A DNA stretch of 64,000 nt from Astropecten irregularis. Its lineage: Eukaryota > Echinodermata > Asteroidea > Paxillosida > Astropectinidae. Made by a program: the position numbers and the translations under genes. The notes beneath the pieces are model-generated. The model was not told where the DNA came from. It searched no databases and was given only the letters and a program-made list of their open reading frames with translations. The stretch lies in contig OZ020246.1 of the NCBI GenBank assembly GCA_963971285.1, positions 25,208,494 to 25,272,493 of the forward strand. Reading direction: 5' to 3'. Below, piece by piece: positions 24,801-37,470 of this stretch; the first letter of the stretch is position 1, and each line of letters opens with the position of its first letter.

Positions 24801-27800
24801 CTATGTTGTCTGACACCAGCTTCAGGAAGGAGTCCAACTGAAATGTAACAATTGTGTAAGAAACTCATAAATTAGACAGGCCAGAAAATAGCAATGTCTC
24901 TTCCCAATCAATCAATCAATAAGTGGGAGCATGCGCCGCGGCAGCACGTTGCCGCATCTACCTTGGAGCGGTACTCCTTTGGTCTTCTGATAGCCATCCC
25001 TCAGGCAACCACACAACCCATCCCCAACCAAGCAAAAAAAAAACGATCAATCTGACGCAACCAAGTGTCCTGCGGACGCCCTACTGGGCGAGTCCTACCA
25101 GTAGGTTCACTCATAGAGAAAATTCGCCTAGCAGGATCACTCGCAGGGAATCTAGCCACATGACCGTACAGTCGCATCTGGCGCTCACGTATCATGCAGG
25201 TAATAGGTCTCATCTGACTCTCCCTGAGTAAACCTCTTGTTATACACAGTCCAACCAACGGTACCCAAGGATCCTCCTCAGAGACCCAGTACCGAAGACA
25301 TTGAGTTACCTCCCCAGGCCCCAGTCATGGCGAGAAGTAAGTAGTCAACCTGCCTTTGTATTAAAAGGCAGCCAGATACTCAAAGTTACTAATTTTATGC
25401 AAAGTTAATTCCTTCCAGTTTCTTGGGCCAACAGCCTTTACCTTGGATTCAGTGTCAATCAGCCTGTTGAATCTCTTGAAGGCGATGTGGTTGAACTTCA
25501 TGAGCTCGGCCAGCAGGTCAAAGTTGCTCTGCAGGACCTCCTTGGACTTGGTGCCGGTGTCGGTGATGTTGTTGATGATGACCTCCAGCAGACCCTTCCT
25601 CAGGAGGAAGGTCTGGTCGGCAAAGGACGTCTTGCCCCGCAGAAAGCTCTCAATGGAGCGAGACATCCAGAATCTGGAAGGAAGAGACCCACAGTATATA
25701 TTTCAGAACTCGTCTTAGGCATTCTCTCTTGTGACGGGGTGGGGCAGTACATCCAGAATCTTGAGGGAAAGGACTATAAAGCGAATGCAGACTGTTTTTA
25801 GAGGTCCTGTCTTTGGATGGACTAGGAGTATCAAGCAGGGTCAATTTCACGGACATGCTTAGCACAAAAATTTGCTAGCCATGAAATTTCTGTCTTCATA
25901 AAAACAGGATGAACAACCGAATTTCCATGTGTTGTGTATCACCTGTGATTGTTCTTTTGGCTGTTGTTCACAGACCATTAAATGGAATTTGTTATGGTGA
26001 TTTGTTTTATTCAGAGAGACATTTTGTGCTAAAAGCAATTTCTTTTGTGCTTAGCAGCTCCATGAAATTGGCTCCTGGTCTCGACAGATCTTAACATCAA
26101 GAATCAAGGAAGGGTCCGATAAGCGAGACAGGAACCCTGGGGCCAATTTTATAGAGATGCTTGCCCAATAAAACAAACCACCACTGAAAATTGGATTTGA
26201 TATTCATGGTCAGCGAACAACAGCCAAAGAACAATTGCAAGTGATACACAACACATGGAAATTTGGATGTTAACCCTGTTTTTATTAAGGCAGAAATGTC
26301 ATGCTTAGCGATTTTTTGTGCTTATAGCAGATCTATGAAATTGGCCCCTGCACATTGCAAAGTTCTAGATGAATCCGGCAACTCTGACATAGACTTCCAA
26401 ACCGGAATCAAATTGAAAAACACACAAGTCAACAAACGTATTCAACGACACAACCAGACAGATTTGTTATCAAAGAATTCTCCAGTCACCAAGGGAAGTC
26501 TAGCTTTATAGAATTCTGAATTTTGCATCACAGCAGGATCTTTTTTCAGTCTTTGACGATGCGCCTGCAAGGATGGAAACGTGATTAAGTTACCGAGTAC
26601 GTTTTTGAAAGAATGTGAAAAAAAGATCTTAAGCCTTTGAGAAAGATCCTGCTAGGATCGAAATGCGTCAGGCCCTCCTAACTCTACGCATTGATATATT
26701 TCAGGTCATTTTGGCTGATGAGCAGTTTGCAGCAGTTTATTATTTGTATTGAATGTGAAAACTGTCAGCTACCTGAATGGCGATTCTGCGGGCTCCTTTT
26801 TGAGAACGTCAACTAGCTTGGTCAAGATCCCCTTAGAGCCAGTGCACAGTAGAGACCTGCATAGACATGAAGACAACAGACACAAAACCAATTACTTTTA
26901 ATCATCAAATAACTACGAGGGAAACTAACTGAATTTAAAGTCACTGAACAGTGAACAAAGAGAAATAATTGACTGGAGCGGGATTTAAACCGGTGACCTC
27001 CTGAAAACCGTACAGGTGCTCTACCGACTGAGCTATCCCTGACTCACCTGTCAATGTCCCTGACTGCATCTAATGGTGGTATATTGGCACTTGCTGATAT
27101 TCTGTTGAGATCGTTGATCTCATTCCTTGTGAGTATCAAGTACTTATTCCTGCCAAAAAAAAAAAAAAAAAATCAGAATTTGAAGGTTATCAAAATGGAA
27201 ACAAAACAAGAATTCTCCACCAATGATACTTTGTCTCGAGAAACCACCCCACTTTGTCAAACCCTGGCTTCTGTCGAAAAAATCAACGGCCTGGCCTTTA
27301 AAACCCTACAAAAAAGCATTCTTGGGAAAGCGAGACGTTGACCACAAAGTTCTGAACTCACTCGTTCTGATCGCAGAAGCTGTGGACCAGCCGCAGGAAC
27401 TGGACCTTGAGGGCCACCTCAGGACTGCAGTCGCAGTTCTCGTTGTGTCCGTGCAGCGGCTGGGAGCGCAGGTTACACCTCCAGATGACCTTGTCAAACA
27501 AGCCATTCAGACCGGCCATCAGCTTAAACTTGGACAGCATCTCGTGGACCTGGAGGCAAACCATTAGGACAAGGCACTTAGGATTCAACATAGCACGAGG
27601 TTTGTGGTAAAGAAACGGGGGAGAGAGTTTTTCACTTGTGAAGTCCATTTTATTTTCATCCGTCAAAAGAATTTACGTCCACCCCACTCCATACTGCAGG
27701 ATGTACGTCCCCTAATCATGGGACATACACCCTTCAATTATACAGTGCAGCAGAGCGTAAATTCCTTTTGTTGCCGGACAAAAGGCAGGCGGGGACACTA

Positions 27801-30800
27801 CAGTCATGCCGGACAGTATATCGTGCCGTCGGATCGGTCCTTACCTTTGTCCGCTGTTTTCCGGTCAGCAGCAAACAGAGCACGTACAGGACCTCCACTT
27901 TGTACACCAGTTCGTGCATGGTGGTGATGGACTGGGGATAGGGGGTGGCTAGGTCGTGGAAGGGGAGATTCAGGAACACCTCTTCCTCGTTAGACACCTC
28001 GGCCAGAGCGTCAAAGGCCAGGGAGCTGTCCAGCCATGTCACCCATCCCTCGATCTCACTGAAGAGGTTAGGGATGCTCGCTGACGAAGGTGTGTCTGAT
28101 AAAGAGTTCACAAAACAGTCAATTGAAAAAAATCTAAATAAAGCTGATGAATTCATCACGTATGTTCACAATATGTAGAGTTGAAAAATTTAGCACAAAT
28201 CAGTGTTTTGCCGGTTTGTAACAACATAAGCAAATCTTACCTATCCGTTTGCATGCTATCTGTACCAGCTTCATCACAAAATTTGGAAGCCCAACAAGTA
28301 TTTCTGGAGAGAAATGAGAAAAAAGTAAACAGGATGTCTAAGTAACTTGCAAATTATCGGAGGCATAGAGATTAATTTCTTTCATACAAGGATGCACAAT
28401 TTTTTTACAATTTTTTCACAAAACTGACAAAAAAATACAAACAGCTTAGTGTTGTTTTGAAGGAGGATTCAAGCCTTTTTGTTAACTACGACGAACTAAC
28501 AAGTAAATTCATATTCGCAAAATAATTGCCTGTTGTAACCAGGGGCCAACTTCACGGCCCTGCTTAGCAAAAAAATTTGCTAACCATGAAATTTCTGTCT
28601 TAATAAAAACAGGATGAACAACCAAATGTCCACGTGTTGTGTATCACTTGTGATTGTTCTTTGGCTGTTGTTAGCTGACCATGAATATCAAATGGAATTT
28701 GAAATGGTGGTTTTTATTTTATTGAGCACAACATATTGTGCTAAGCAATTTTTTTTTGTGCTTAACAGCTCCATGAAATTGGTCCCTGCTTGCTAAGTAT
28801 TATAGGGTCTTAAGTTTTTAAATGCAGACGGAAGCTTTTCTGCTAAGCAGTTTCAACAAATTTTCACAACCAACCTTGGTTCTGGTCTGAGACTGGTACC
28901 CCTGTCCTGTTTCTGTTCGCCTTGTCTTGTGCTGCTAGGTTTGGCTGTTCTTCTCTGCAGTCCGTGTCGGACACGGCCAGTGACAGGACGCGACAGAAGT
29001 TGGCAACTTGCTCCTCGTCAAAGCTGTTGACAAGCTCCTCTAGCTTGGCTGTAAAGTCAGTCAAAATCACATGTTATGAAGGAATTTATAGTTAAAGGTA
29101 CTGTACATGATTGGTATTCCATACCCAAACAGAAATGTTCACCGATTTACGTATAACTTTCAGGATATGAAGATAGTGCTGGTAGAAATATATATACCGT
29201 TAAAATATTTCCACCTGAAATTGTGTTTTTATCCATAAACATAAATTAGTAAAACAAAGACCGAAAACAGTTTTGATCTTGGGGTAAGATACAAAAAAAT
29301 CTTTACGTTTTATAAGAAAATCGGATGTCGGATTGAGCTCAAATTTTCACAGGTTTATTATTTCATGTACATGTTGGATTGGACAAAGTGTGAGTGCAGT
29401 TCTGTGGTCATTACCGATCATGAATTATGTCTTTAAGGTCTCAATTCGATCCTACCAGAATCTTTCTCATTAATTATACTTCAGGTCATTATTTAGGTTG
29501 ATGTGCAGTTTGCAACAGTTTATTTATTACTTGAATTCCTTGAATGTCTCACTCAACGTATAAAACTGGATTGCATGACCAACTTGGCAGTACTCACGGA
29601 TCTTGTCCAGTGAAATCATCGTCGTCTTGACCCCCAGGATGTCTTCAAGGAGCGGTGCTGCCTTCAGGAAGCAGGACTTCTCAGACATGAGGCTGAAGAG
29701 AGTGAAGATGAGATCCTCTCTGTCTGAGAGAGGGCCTGCTATGTCCGCCCCCATCTGCAACCCCCGAAAGAAAAAACAGTGAAATGCCCATCAAACGAAA
29801 GGAAGTGCTTGGGTCTAAAACTAGTATCCCTAGTCTACACTGAAAATCAATTTTGGGTTTTTATACAAGTACCTGATGAGATCAGGACGGCTTAAATTTG
29901 ATTTCAAATTAGTCATAGGTACCTCCGCTGAGACATACATGTACAACTATATTCTTCCATCCTACCTTCCTGTGTGACTAGACATTGGACTGGCATCCAT
30001 AGCCCAGACTGAAAACCAAATACAAGGTCAAGCCACTGTAGCTTAACTTTTATTCTAAACACGTTACAGGTTCTTACATTAAAGGTACTATCATACTTTG
30101 GTAGAATACCAAAACAGAAATCTTCGGAAGATCAAAAATCCTGTGAAAAGATTTTAAAATACTGTGGCCGTTTTCCACTGTTTTCTCAAAAAGTGGGCAC
30201 CGTATGGGACTGCAATTTTCACAGATGACTGCTACTGTATCTTCCTTGAAATTTCTGCCCATGAATCTGTATTTCTTTGACAAAAACCAAAGTATGATAC
30301 TACCTTTAAGCTACACTATTTCTCAAGGAAAAACTCTTCTACTTTCCTGTACCAAGGGACACATGAGCAACCTTTTAACTTAAAATCACTCATCTCATCT
30401 GGACAGTCTTTCAAACACAACATGATGTACTTACACAGGCACACATGAAATGTAGGACATCTAGGACATGGTAAGATAGTCTCATCCTCAACTCAGCTTC
30501 TGAAACATCAACAGTTCACAGGGAAAAAAAACAGGATTAGAATCATCTTTAAGCATTAGAATCAAGTAAGCAGAATTCACAAGCTTTGAATCCAACCTGA
30601 AAACAATTTCACAGAGCTCGAGCACACAATTTTGCTAAGCACGTGCCAATTCTGGTAAGCAAATACAGGTTACTGACCATACAATGTCATTGCATGTAAC
30701 TGGTTGTCAAGTTGACTGTTGCTTAGCATAATTTTTTTCTACTTTTGCTAAGCATCATATTTTATTAAACAGCTTGATAAAATTATGGCTTGGGGAGTCT

Positions 30801-33800
30801 CTTTGTCCAAGGCTCAGTATAATGCGATTGACAGGAAATTTATATGAACGTCATAGGCTTCAAATCCTACACAAATCCAGCAAAAACGGCTGGTAGAATC
30901 TTGGAGGATTACATGTATAATTCTTGTTCACCTACCCGCTTTGAGTGCCTTGTCGTTTGGTGTTTTGGGCAGTGGGTAGTACTCAGACAACAACAGCAGT
31001 TGTACCATCACCTTGAAAAAAAACATATGTACGATGTCAGTAAAATATTGAAAAGTGAACAAAGACAAATTGACTCAAGCGTAATTCAAACCAGCTATCT
31101 TAGTAATATTAGTCGATCTTAGTAATACAACGACCGAAAACAGTTTTGATCTCGGGATAAGATTCTATTAATAGATTTGAAAATACTGCAGGGCTGGAAA
31201 TAAGGTTTGGTGAGGGCAAGGCCAATTTTCCATTGCAAGGGGCACTTCCATTGGAAAATCTTAATGTCTATAGAAACATTTGAAGGGGCACCAAGGCCAA
31301 GAACCAGGGCAACGAAGGCCATGGCCTCCGTGGCCTCCGTTAATTTCCAGGCTTGATACTGTGAGCGTTCGCTGTTTTCAACAGTTTCTGATGATGATAT
31401 GAGCTAAAAATTTCAAAGGTTTGTTTTTATTCCAAGACAAATCAAATAATGAACAGTCTTCAGGTGTTCTGTCACCAATCCTGTATTATGCCTTGAAGAT
31501 GACAAATGATTCACAGTATTGTCCGCGACATACCTCAACGCCTCCAAAGAGATAGATGACCTCTGCATGAATGACACGGCTTTCCCGCGTCTGCCCACTC
31601 AGTCGTGGATATTCCTGCAAGTGTTTGGAGTTCAGGAGCTTCTCAAGTGTCTGTGCGGAGTAGAATTTAAAAAAATAAATACCGGTGGAGGTAATAATAT
31701 AAAATGAGAAGTGTGCATCAGCATGGCAAACCCAAGATGTTTAAGAGACAAATGTAATAAACATGTATAAAGTGCTGCAAACTGCTCATCAGCTAGGCCT
31801 GGGCGATTAACTCGATTAATCGATTAATCGCGATTACATTCCTGTGTCGATTACTCGATTAGTAAATTCTGAACTACTCGATTAATCGTGCCAGCGCGAT
31901 TAGTGCCTTCGAGTTGCGATTAATTTCATGAGTTACTACTATTCTCAGTCGATCAATAGCCATGCCGTGTGTGTTGCATGGAGCAGCTGCACAGATAGAC
32001 TTGATGACAAGTCGTTAGACATTCGTGTTTTGTCCATCCGTCCGTCAATATCATGAATCGTTCGTATAGTGAGGCAACGTAATCTTGATTCAATAGGGGT
32101 CGAGGGTGTATATGTACCGCGGTCGCGTCCCCGCATGTTGGACATAATGCAGAACGTACACAGTGTAATGTGAACACGCACACCGTACCCCTGGTGTAGC
32201 GATAAAATTACCGACTTGATATCAAGTCTGCCTGCTGCACGTGCACCGGATGCCCGCCCAATTGTGACAGCACCATGACAACATTTTGAGATTACACTGT
32301 AATTGGCCAGTAGCCCTTCTAATAATACTGCCTTATATGGTCAACGTGGATGAGGCATGAATGAGGGCTATACCATTTCGCTGTTTATTGAGTTATGTTG
32401 CATTATCAATAAATACTATTTATCTCACTTAGAAATAAAACGAAAGGTTGTCGGGACTTGTCGCACACATGAGTTATTGGATACATTACAGTTTAAACGT
32501 GTCGGGATTAATTTTTATTCAAGCCTGACAGCTGACAACGAAGTTTTTCTCAACTTCCTAGGCCCACGTGTTTACAATGGATTCGGCTACCATGGCCGGC
32601 CAGCGAGGCTTGGCGCATGGCGCCTATGATGGCATTCAACTACTCGAGTACGGACGCTATACTCGATTAGACGATTACTGTACTGGACTACTGTATCGTA
32701 TCGTATGATAATCGTGAAGTGAACATGTGGAGTAATCGTGAAATGTAAAATAATCGCGATGTGTTTAGTAATCGTGAGCTGTGTAATAATCGTGTTCACT
32801 GTTCAGCCTACATGGGGTGTACACAATGTGTCATCGTGTACATGTACTATCGTTGACCTGTACATGCATGTATGGGACTACGTCTGTGTGTACGTACGTG
32901 AGGCAGTAACTGCATGCCTTGTCGGCCAACACTCCGCGAAAATCGGCGAAATTACCCTACTTTACTGAAGGAAGTAATTATGGACAATATTAGCCTCACG
33001 AATTTTGCATTATACCTTATCAGAACAAAAATGGCAGTGCTCAATGCCTCGGAGATCGGAACTGATCACTGTTGAAACTTGTAAGAATCAATGCATTACG
33101 CTAGTGCAGTTTACTGAAGTGCCGCTATGATGAAAACAAGGTACTTGCTGCTTGTATAGTCACTTCCGGGTAATCGCGATTAATCGATTAATCGCGATTA
33201 TTTCCTCCGCGATTAATCGATTAGTGAAAAGCACTAATCGCCCAGGACTATCATCAGCCAAAATAATGACCTGAAATTATAGATAGGCACCCTACAATAG
33301 GTTATCCTTCGTAATTTGAGTTACAATCGATCGTAGAGCTTTGTGAAATCGACTCCAGGATTCATAACTTTGGAACATTTTGGGCCCTGTGGTGTAGTAC
33401 TGAAACAGTGTCCAACTGCGCCAGAAATCATGGTATTCATTACCGTAAGCAAAAATTCTTCGCTTAAGGTAGCAGAAGTTTATTTGCTTAGTGTATTTCA
33501 CAGGTTTCACAAGTTTTCCTTCTTACTACGCTAAGCAAGGATGCACATGACAGTGCATTAGCAGAAAATAAATTCTTCGCTAACTGACAAAGTGTCGAAA
33601 GTCTTGCTTACGGATTCCATGAAATAGATTTCACCCATAGCAGTACTCGTAAGCACAAAAATAGGCCGTAACAGATTCCAGATGTCATATCTGTATATAT
33701 TTCCTCATTGACTTAAATAAATTACCTTTAGTTTGGTTATGCAGGATCGGTAGTGTTCACTGGTTGTCTTCTGTCTGTCCAGCAGACTTCGAGCGCTTTG

Positions 33801-36230
33801 ATACAATCCACTGATGAGGATGGGTATACCTTCTCCATTCTCAAGGCCCAGTCGGTTATCACAGTCCGAGAGAATGGCATCAGGGATCTAAAGAATACAT
33901 ACAAGAAACAGGTTTGTTTATAAATGAAGAGTATATCAATTTGCATGCTGGGAGCGGTTGTAAAACTACCATGGGTGACTACAAGGACCAGGGAGTTGGG
34001 AAACTACTAAGTTTTTTTTTTTTGGTGGTAATTTACTCTGACCAACTTGCATACCACAATTTACCATGGTTTTTCCTGGAGTAAGTGAGGTATCCCTGAT
34101 ACCACAATACATTAGTAGTGTGATTTGAGTGGTATTAAATACGTGATTAACGATCAGTTCCCCTGTGGAGACTGTGGTAATGTGTGGTAAGCAGCTCCTG
34201 TCTTGTGCGGTAGGTGATGTTAAGAAATACATCGAAAGTAGGCTGGACTCGTAGAGATACCGGTAATTTGATTTACGTACGTAGACATCTGGAGACAACG
34301 GAGCGAACGGGAACCAGTCTTCTCGGTATATTATGCGACAACTGTTGCCTAATGTAAATAGAGATGAATCGATGGTGTGCATTTCATTTGCTTCGATACC
34401 CGTTTACCTTTTTTCAGGCAACAGTCGTTGCATAATGTACCGAGTAGACTGGTTCCCGTTCGCTCCGTTGTCTCCAAACGTCTATGTACATAAATCGAAT
34501 GTAGGCTGGACTCGTAGAGATAATTCTAATGTAGGCCTAGGGTAAAGGTGGGTATACCCGATCAGGGGGAGAACCTGATCAGCCGCGATTTACACTGTAT
34601 AAAAAAAGCATAGCTAGGGTATAAGTGGGTATACCCGATAGAGTAAGCTACCATCTAAGTTTTTATTTTATTTAAAGAAGCTATTTGCGTTTTTTATACA
34701 ATGTAAATCGTGGCTGATCGGGTTCTCCCCCTGATCGGGTATACCCACCCTTATTTCTTTATTATTTCGCACGCGCAAGGCCCCATTGGAAAAGTTTTGT
34801 ACGTACGAAAATTTGGGCTGTAAATTGCTCGTTTTTGTTGACATCCGAAATGATAATTAAATTTTATATCTTCTGAATGCCTCTTCACGACATCAGGAAC
34901 ACCAGCCTGACCAGGGTGAGTCATTATCATAATGATTAACGTTATGCCACAGTGACAGATTGCCGATTAGGCTAACTGTCATTTTGGGTGGAAAATCATG
35001 TTCTCGTGTTTTTCAAGTTAAACGTCCTGTAGCCCTGTATACGATAACAACGTCAGGAGTAGTATCGTCCGGTCATAAGTTTCCGATGGACATATGTTTT
35101 CGATGACGAAATTTGATTCCCATTTACCGCGAGACCGTGCGTGATACTTCGTGATCAGTATGCCTGAAGTGATGACTACACTCAGGGCTATCTCTGACAT
35201 TCAGGATATTGAGAATAAAGTTTTCAGTTGTGAGTGATACTCAAAAGTAAAAAACTATGTAATTTTGGGTATAGATTACTAATGCATTTTAAGGCTAATG
35301 TTCAAACGTTTATAAAAGACACAATCTGTGGTCAAATATTTCAAACTAAACTGTCGTCTGCTCGAACAACTTTCATTCTTCCGATGTCAGACGGCAGGTC
35401 ACGAAATCCTGGTGCGATCTGGGTTTTTATGGCATGCCAATGTAACAAAAGTGTTAAAGTCTTTCTCAAATCGAAGTGCCATAATTTTATTTTTCTCTTT
35501 TTAATTTGAAACTTTGCTAAGCTGATGAACTTAAGCTTTCCACGTTTAGGTCTCTCATAATGATGCAATATATTATAAAAATGTTGTGATAATAATTTTA
35601 CCTACCATGATCTGTACCAAATTCTCATTTTGTTGATTCATCCATTTATTTATAAAAAATAATTTATCATTCACGATCTTTGAATCAAAACAGTTTCAGG
35701 ACCTTTTATAAATAACTCCATCGACCAAGTTCGATCAAATCAAGTCAGGACAATATTTCATCAATTTTTGAGTGACTTGGCACGCCATAGCTACTCCGAT
35801 GTCAACGAACTTTGCCGCACAACCAAGTTATCGAAAACTGGTGACGCTTTGTTTACATAGCGGAATCGATGTCGCTGTAAATGACGGACAATATTTCCTA
35901 AGAAAAGACTTCAACTTCGATGATTTTTACAGAGTATAATCTGGAAGTGTACAGTTCAAAGTAAGTGAAGTGATTTTCTGAAATTTTATTTCGTTTCTGT
36001 TTTATAGAAGTTTTCCCGTTATCCCATCGGAAACCGGTGACTGCAGGATATAAGGCTACGGTTACAGCAGCTACTGAAGTGAAATGCAACCGATATTTTT
36101 TTCCCGAAATGCATGCAACGTCTTCACCTACCTCTGTTACGCATCGGATAGGCCGTTTTCCAAGTTGGGCGTTCCGCATCTTCTCAAAAACATTCATAAT
36201 TTTCCGGGATTCCATGCTGACATCACCCAT
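21851..36230 (-). CDS. TRPC4AP: TRPC4AP (TRUSS), substrate adaptor of CUL4-DDB1 ubiquitin ligase, complete
   Basis: In vertebrates this protein is a substrate receptor of the DDB1-CUL4 E3 ligase and binds TRPC4 and the TNF receptor complex. Eighteen coding exons join without a frame break: 36132-36230, 33726-33887, 31534-31650, 30936-31011, 30435-30499, 29598-29754, 28875-29048, 28241-28303, 27845-28095, 27362-27549, 27048-27149, 26773-26856, 25442-25673, 24726-24837, 23756-23865, 23483-23622, 22653-22719, 21851-22000. The sum is 2,349 bp, or 782 aa plus stop; human is about 797 aa. Diagnostic stretches along the length are LEDILGVK, FDEEQVANFCRVL, YKVEVLYVLC, GHNENCDCSPE, KKEPAES, SIESFLRG, LLAELMKFN, DSNMFIRC, ENVSCLNT and HYLHKDKDST. 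It ends MDVDMPRTS. Start chosen at MGDVSMESRK because no open frame precedes it; the human N-terminus is longer and low-complexity. Several introns contain fold-back and SINE repeats. Confidence 0.96.
22317..22580. mobile_element. Fold-back element next to the last TRPC4AP exons
   Basis: Left end GGGCCCTATTTCATGGAATC, right end GATTCCATGAAATTGGGTCC. It lies in the last TRPC4AP intron (22001-22652). A related copy lies near 33380-33690 in opposite detail (CCATGAAATAGATTTCACCC). Confidence 0.6.
23060..23215. repeat. Dispersed repeat family H
   Basis: GTGAATCCATTCTAAAATAA, GGCTTTTGGCCGCGG, TCAATAAAAAACCACAACCT and CCTGAGCCTGAGTTTC define the family. Copies: 43590-43745 in the same orientation, 24140-24380 inverted, and a fragment at 38280-38345. 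Confidence 0.6.
23321..23447 (+). repeat. tRNA-derived SINE-like repeat in TRPC4AP intron
   Basis: Starts GGGCTGGGTAGCTCAGTTGG, has GGTATTCAGGAGGGCGCTGG and the tail AGTTTCCCTTGTGGTTATTT. Inserted antisense to TRPC4AP; its 3' end lies about 35 bp from the donor of exon 23483-23622. Confidence 0.75.
24326..24375. repeat. GAGCCG/GAGCCA hexanucleotide tract
   Basis: Runs of CCAGAGCCGGAGCCTGAGCC adjoining repeat family H. It explains the repetitive PEPEP start of the open frame at 24319-24813, which is not a gene: its 3' part overlaps a TRPC4AP exon on the other strand. Confidence 0.75.
25838..26076. mobile_element. Fold-back element, family C, copy in TRPC4AP intron
   Basis: Arms TCAATTTCACGGACATGCTTAG and CTTAGCAGCTCCATGAAATTG with the shared centre CATGTGTTGTGTATCACCTG. 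Confidence 0.6.
26139..26348. mobile_element. Fold-back element, family C, copy in TRPC4AP intron
   Basis: Left end GGGGCCAATTTTATAGAG, right end CTATGAAATTGGCCCC, with the centre GTGATACACAACACATGG in opposite orientation to the neighbouring copy at 25838-26076. Confidence 0.62.
26905..27042 (-). repeat. tRNA-derived SINE-like repeat at a TRPC4AP splice donor
   Basis: On the minus strand it reads CAGGGATAGCTCAGTCGGTAG, then GTACGGTTTTCAGGAGGTCACC and GTTTAAATCCCGCTCC, with the shared tail. It begins immediately after the GTGAGT donor of exon 27048-27149, in the same orientation as the gene. Confidence 0.78.
27661..27840. mobile_element. Inverted-repeat element, family G, copy abutting a TRPC4AP exon
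   Basis: Right part reads GTTGCCGGACAAAAGGCAGGCGGGG and ends GTCGGATCGGTCC at 27840, only a few bases from the donor of the TRPC4AP exon 27845-28095. The left end is truncated. Confidence 0.62.
28541..28787. mobile_element. Fold-back element, family C, copy in TRPC4AP intron
   Basis: Left end AGGGGCCAACTTCACGGCC, right end AGCTCCATGAAATTGGTCCCT, with the shared GTGTTGTGTATCACTTGTG centre. Open frames within it are repeat sequence. Confidence 0.62.
30081..30308. mobile_element. Inverted-repeat element, family E, copy in TRPC4AP intron
   Basis: Ends AAAGGTACTATCATACTTTG and CAAAGTATGATACTACCTTT, sharing TGTGGCCGTTTTC and GTGGGCACCGTATGGGACTG with the copy at 37471-37830. Confidence 0.65.
31794..33250. 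mobile_element. hAT-like non-autonomous transposon with 8-bp target duplication
   Basis: The ends are TAGGCCTGGGCGATTA and, inverted, TAGTCCTGGGCGATTA (15 of 16 match). They are flanked by a perfect 8-bp duplication TCATCAGC (31786-31793, 33251-33258). An 8-bp duplication is characteristic of hAT elements. Both subterminal regions carry many CGATTAATCG palindromes. The 1,457-bp interior encodes no recognisable transposase. It inserted into a TRPC4AP intron, inside an older fold-back repeat whose sequence (CTGCTCATCAGCCAAAAT) is uninterrupted at about 56585. Confidence 0.85.
34240..34515. repeat. Inverted repeat in TRPC4AP intron 1
   Basis: TCTGGAGACAACGGAGCGAAC on the left and GTTCGCTCCGTTGTCTCCAAA on the right, with TATGCGACAACTGTTGCCT and its inverse between them. 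It adjoins the hairpin element at 34544-34757. Confidence 0.6.
34544..34757. mobile_element. Hairpin element
   Basis: Left arm GGTGGGTATACCCGATCAGG...GGAGAACC, right arm GGTTCTCCCCCTGATCGGGTATACCCACC, with CGATTTACA / TGTAAATCG further in. It lies in the first TRPC4AP intron. Confidence 0.65.
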
Positions 36231-37470
36231 CACAACGACAGGGTAGGAATTGTAGCAATGTTAAAAAGTCCCCCAAAACTATTTCGTAAAACGTAAAGAC
36301 TTTTAAAACAGTTAAAAAGACGTTTGTTATCAGGAAACTCTCTGTGGTTTGAACATTGATTAGGACAAAGATGGACCCACTCGAAGTGAAATAGCGCCAC
36401 CTAGAGTCCAGCTCGTTGGGCCAAAATTCCTTGCGCTACGGTGGCTCATTCATAACACACAAAAAAGGAAAACTAAGTCATTGAAAAGTGAACAAAGAAA
36501 AAACCTTATTATGGTGGTTATTTAATTATAAAATTTCAATATTTCTAGGAGATATTCTTCTGGTTTTTATTCATTACAATATGTATGGAAATGGATCATA
36601 TAAGCGCCCAAAATGTGCGGTAAACCGTATCATGAAGTTTTGAATAAAATTAGGCACACATTCCGTAGGTTGAAAGTCAGGGCACCGTAAGATTTCCCAT
36701 TTTTCAAGAATTTTGGTGCCCTGAGGGACAAAATTCAATATTTTCGGCCCAAACTTAGGGCCAGGATCGGCCTGGTGATCAAAGCGTGGCCAAAAAAATA
36801 GAAATGGCGCTATTTCTGATATTCAAAAACCCCTGCAAAAACAGCAATAAAATTGAAATGTTGGGTCCTACTTTATACCTTTTCTGTCTCAATGTGAAAA
36901 CATATCTTTGTCATCCATAATCTTTCAATGAGTTTGGAGTTAGGAGAGCCTGACACGTTTGGATACTAGCAGGATCTTTCTCAAAGGCTAAATGACAAGA
37001 GGACAAGAACATGGAAGTAGAAGATACAATGAATGGATGAGAGGATTGGGACAAAAGGAGGGGGTGGAGGGTGGGTGGAGGGTAAGATTGGTCAGACAAA
37101 GAGGGGTCAGATAGGCAATATCTTTTATAAGTATGACAACTCGATATATCTAGAAACACAAACAAATACAGAACTCAAACACAATACTGTATACAATTAT
37201 GTTAAGTTTTATTCAAACCTACCAATTATCCACAATACATTAAAAGCAAAATAATTATTCAGAAAAAAAGAGAGAAAAAATATTATGGGACAAATAAAAA
37301 ACAGAAATACTATAATAAAGCATTCAGCAGTATCTTACATGTTAGACAAACTGCCCGCCAAAATTCTACCATTGCATATAAACATAAAATGGTTTTTAGG
37401 TATAAACCTGGGCTCGTATTATCAATGATTGCTAGATGCCACAGTGCGATGATAGTCAATCTAGTTGAAA

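Noticed and set aside
24319..24813. Plus-strand open frame with a PEPEP start
   Set aside because: The start is a GAGCC hexanucleotide tract and repeat family H; the end is the antisense of the TRPC4AP exon 24726-24837.
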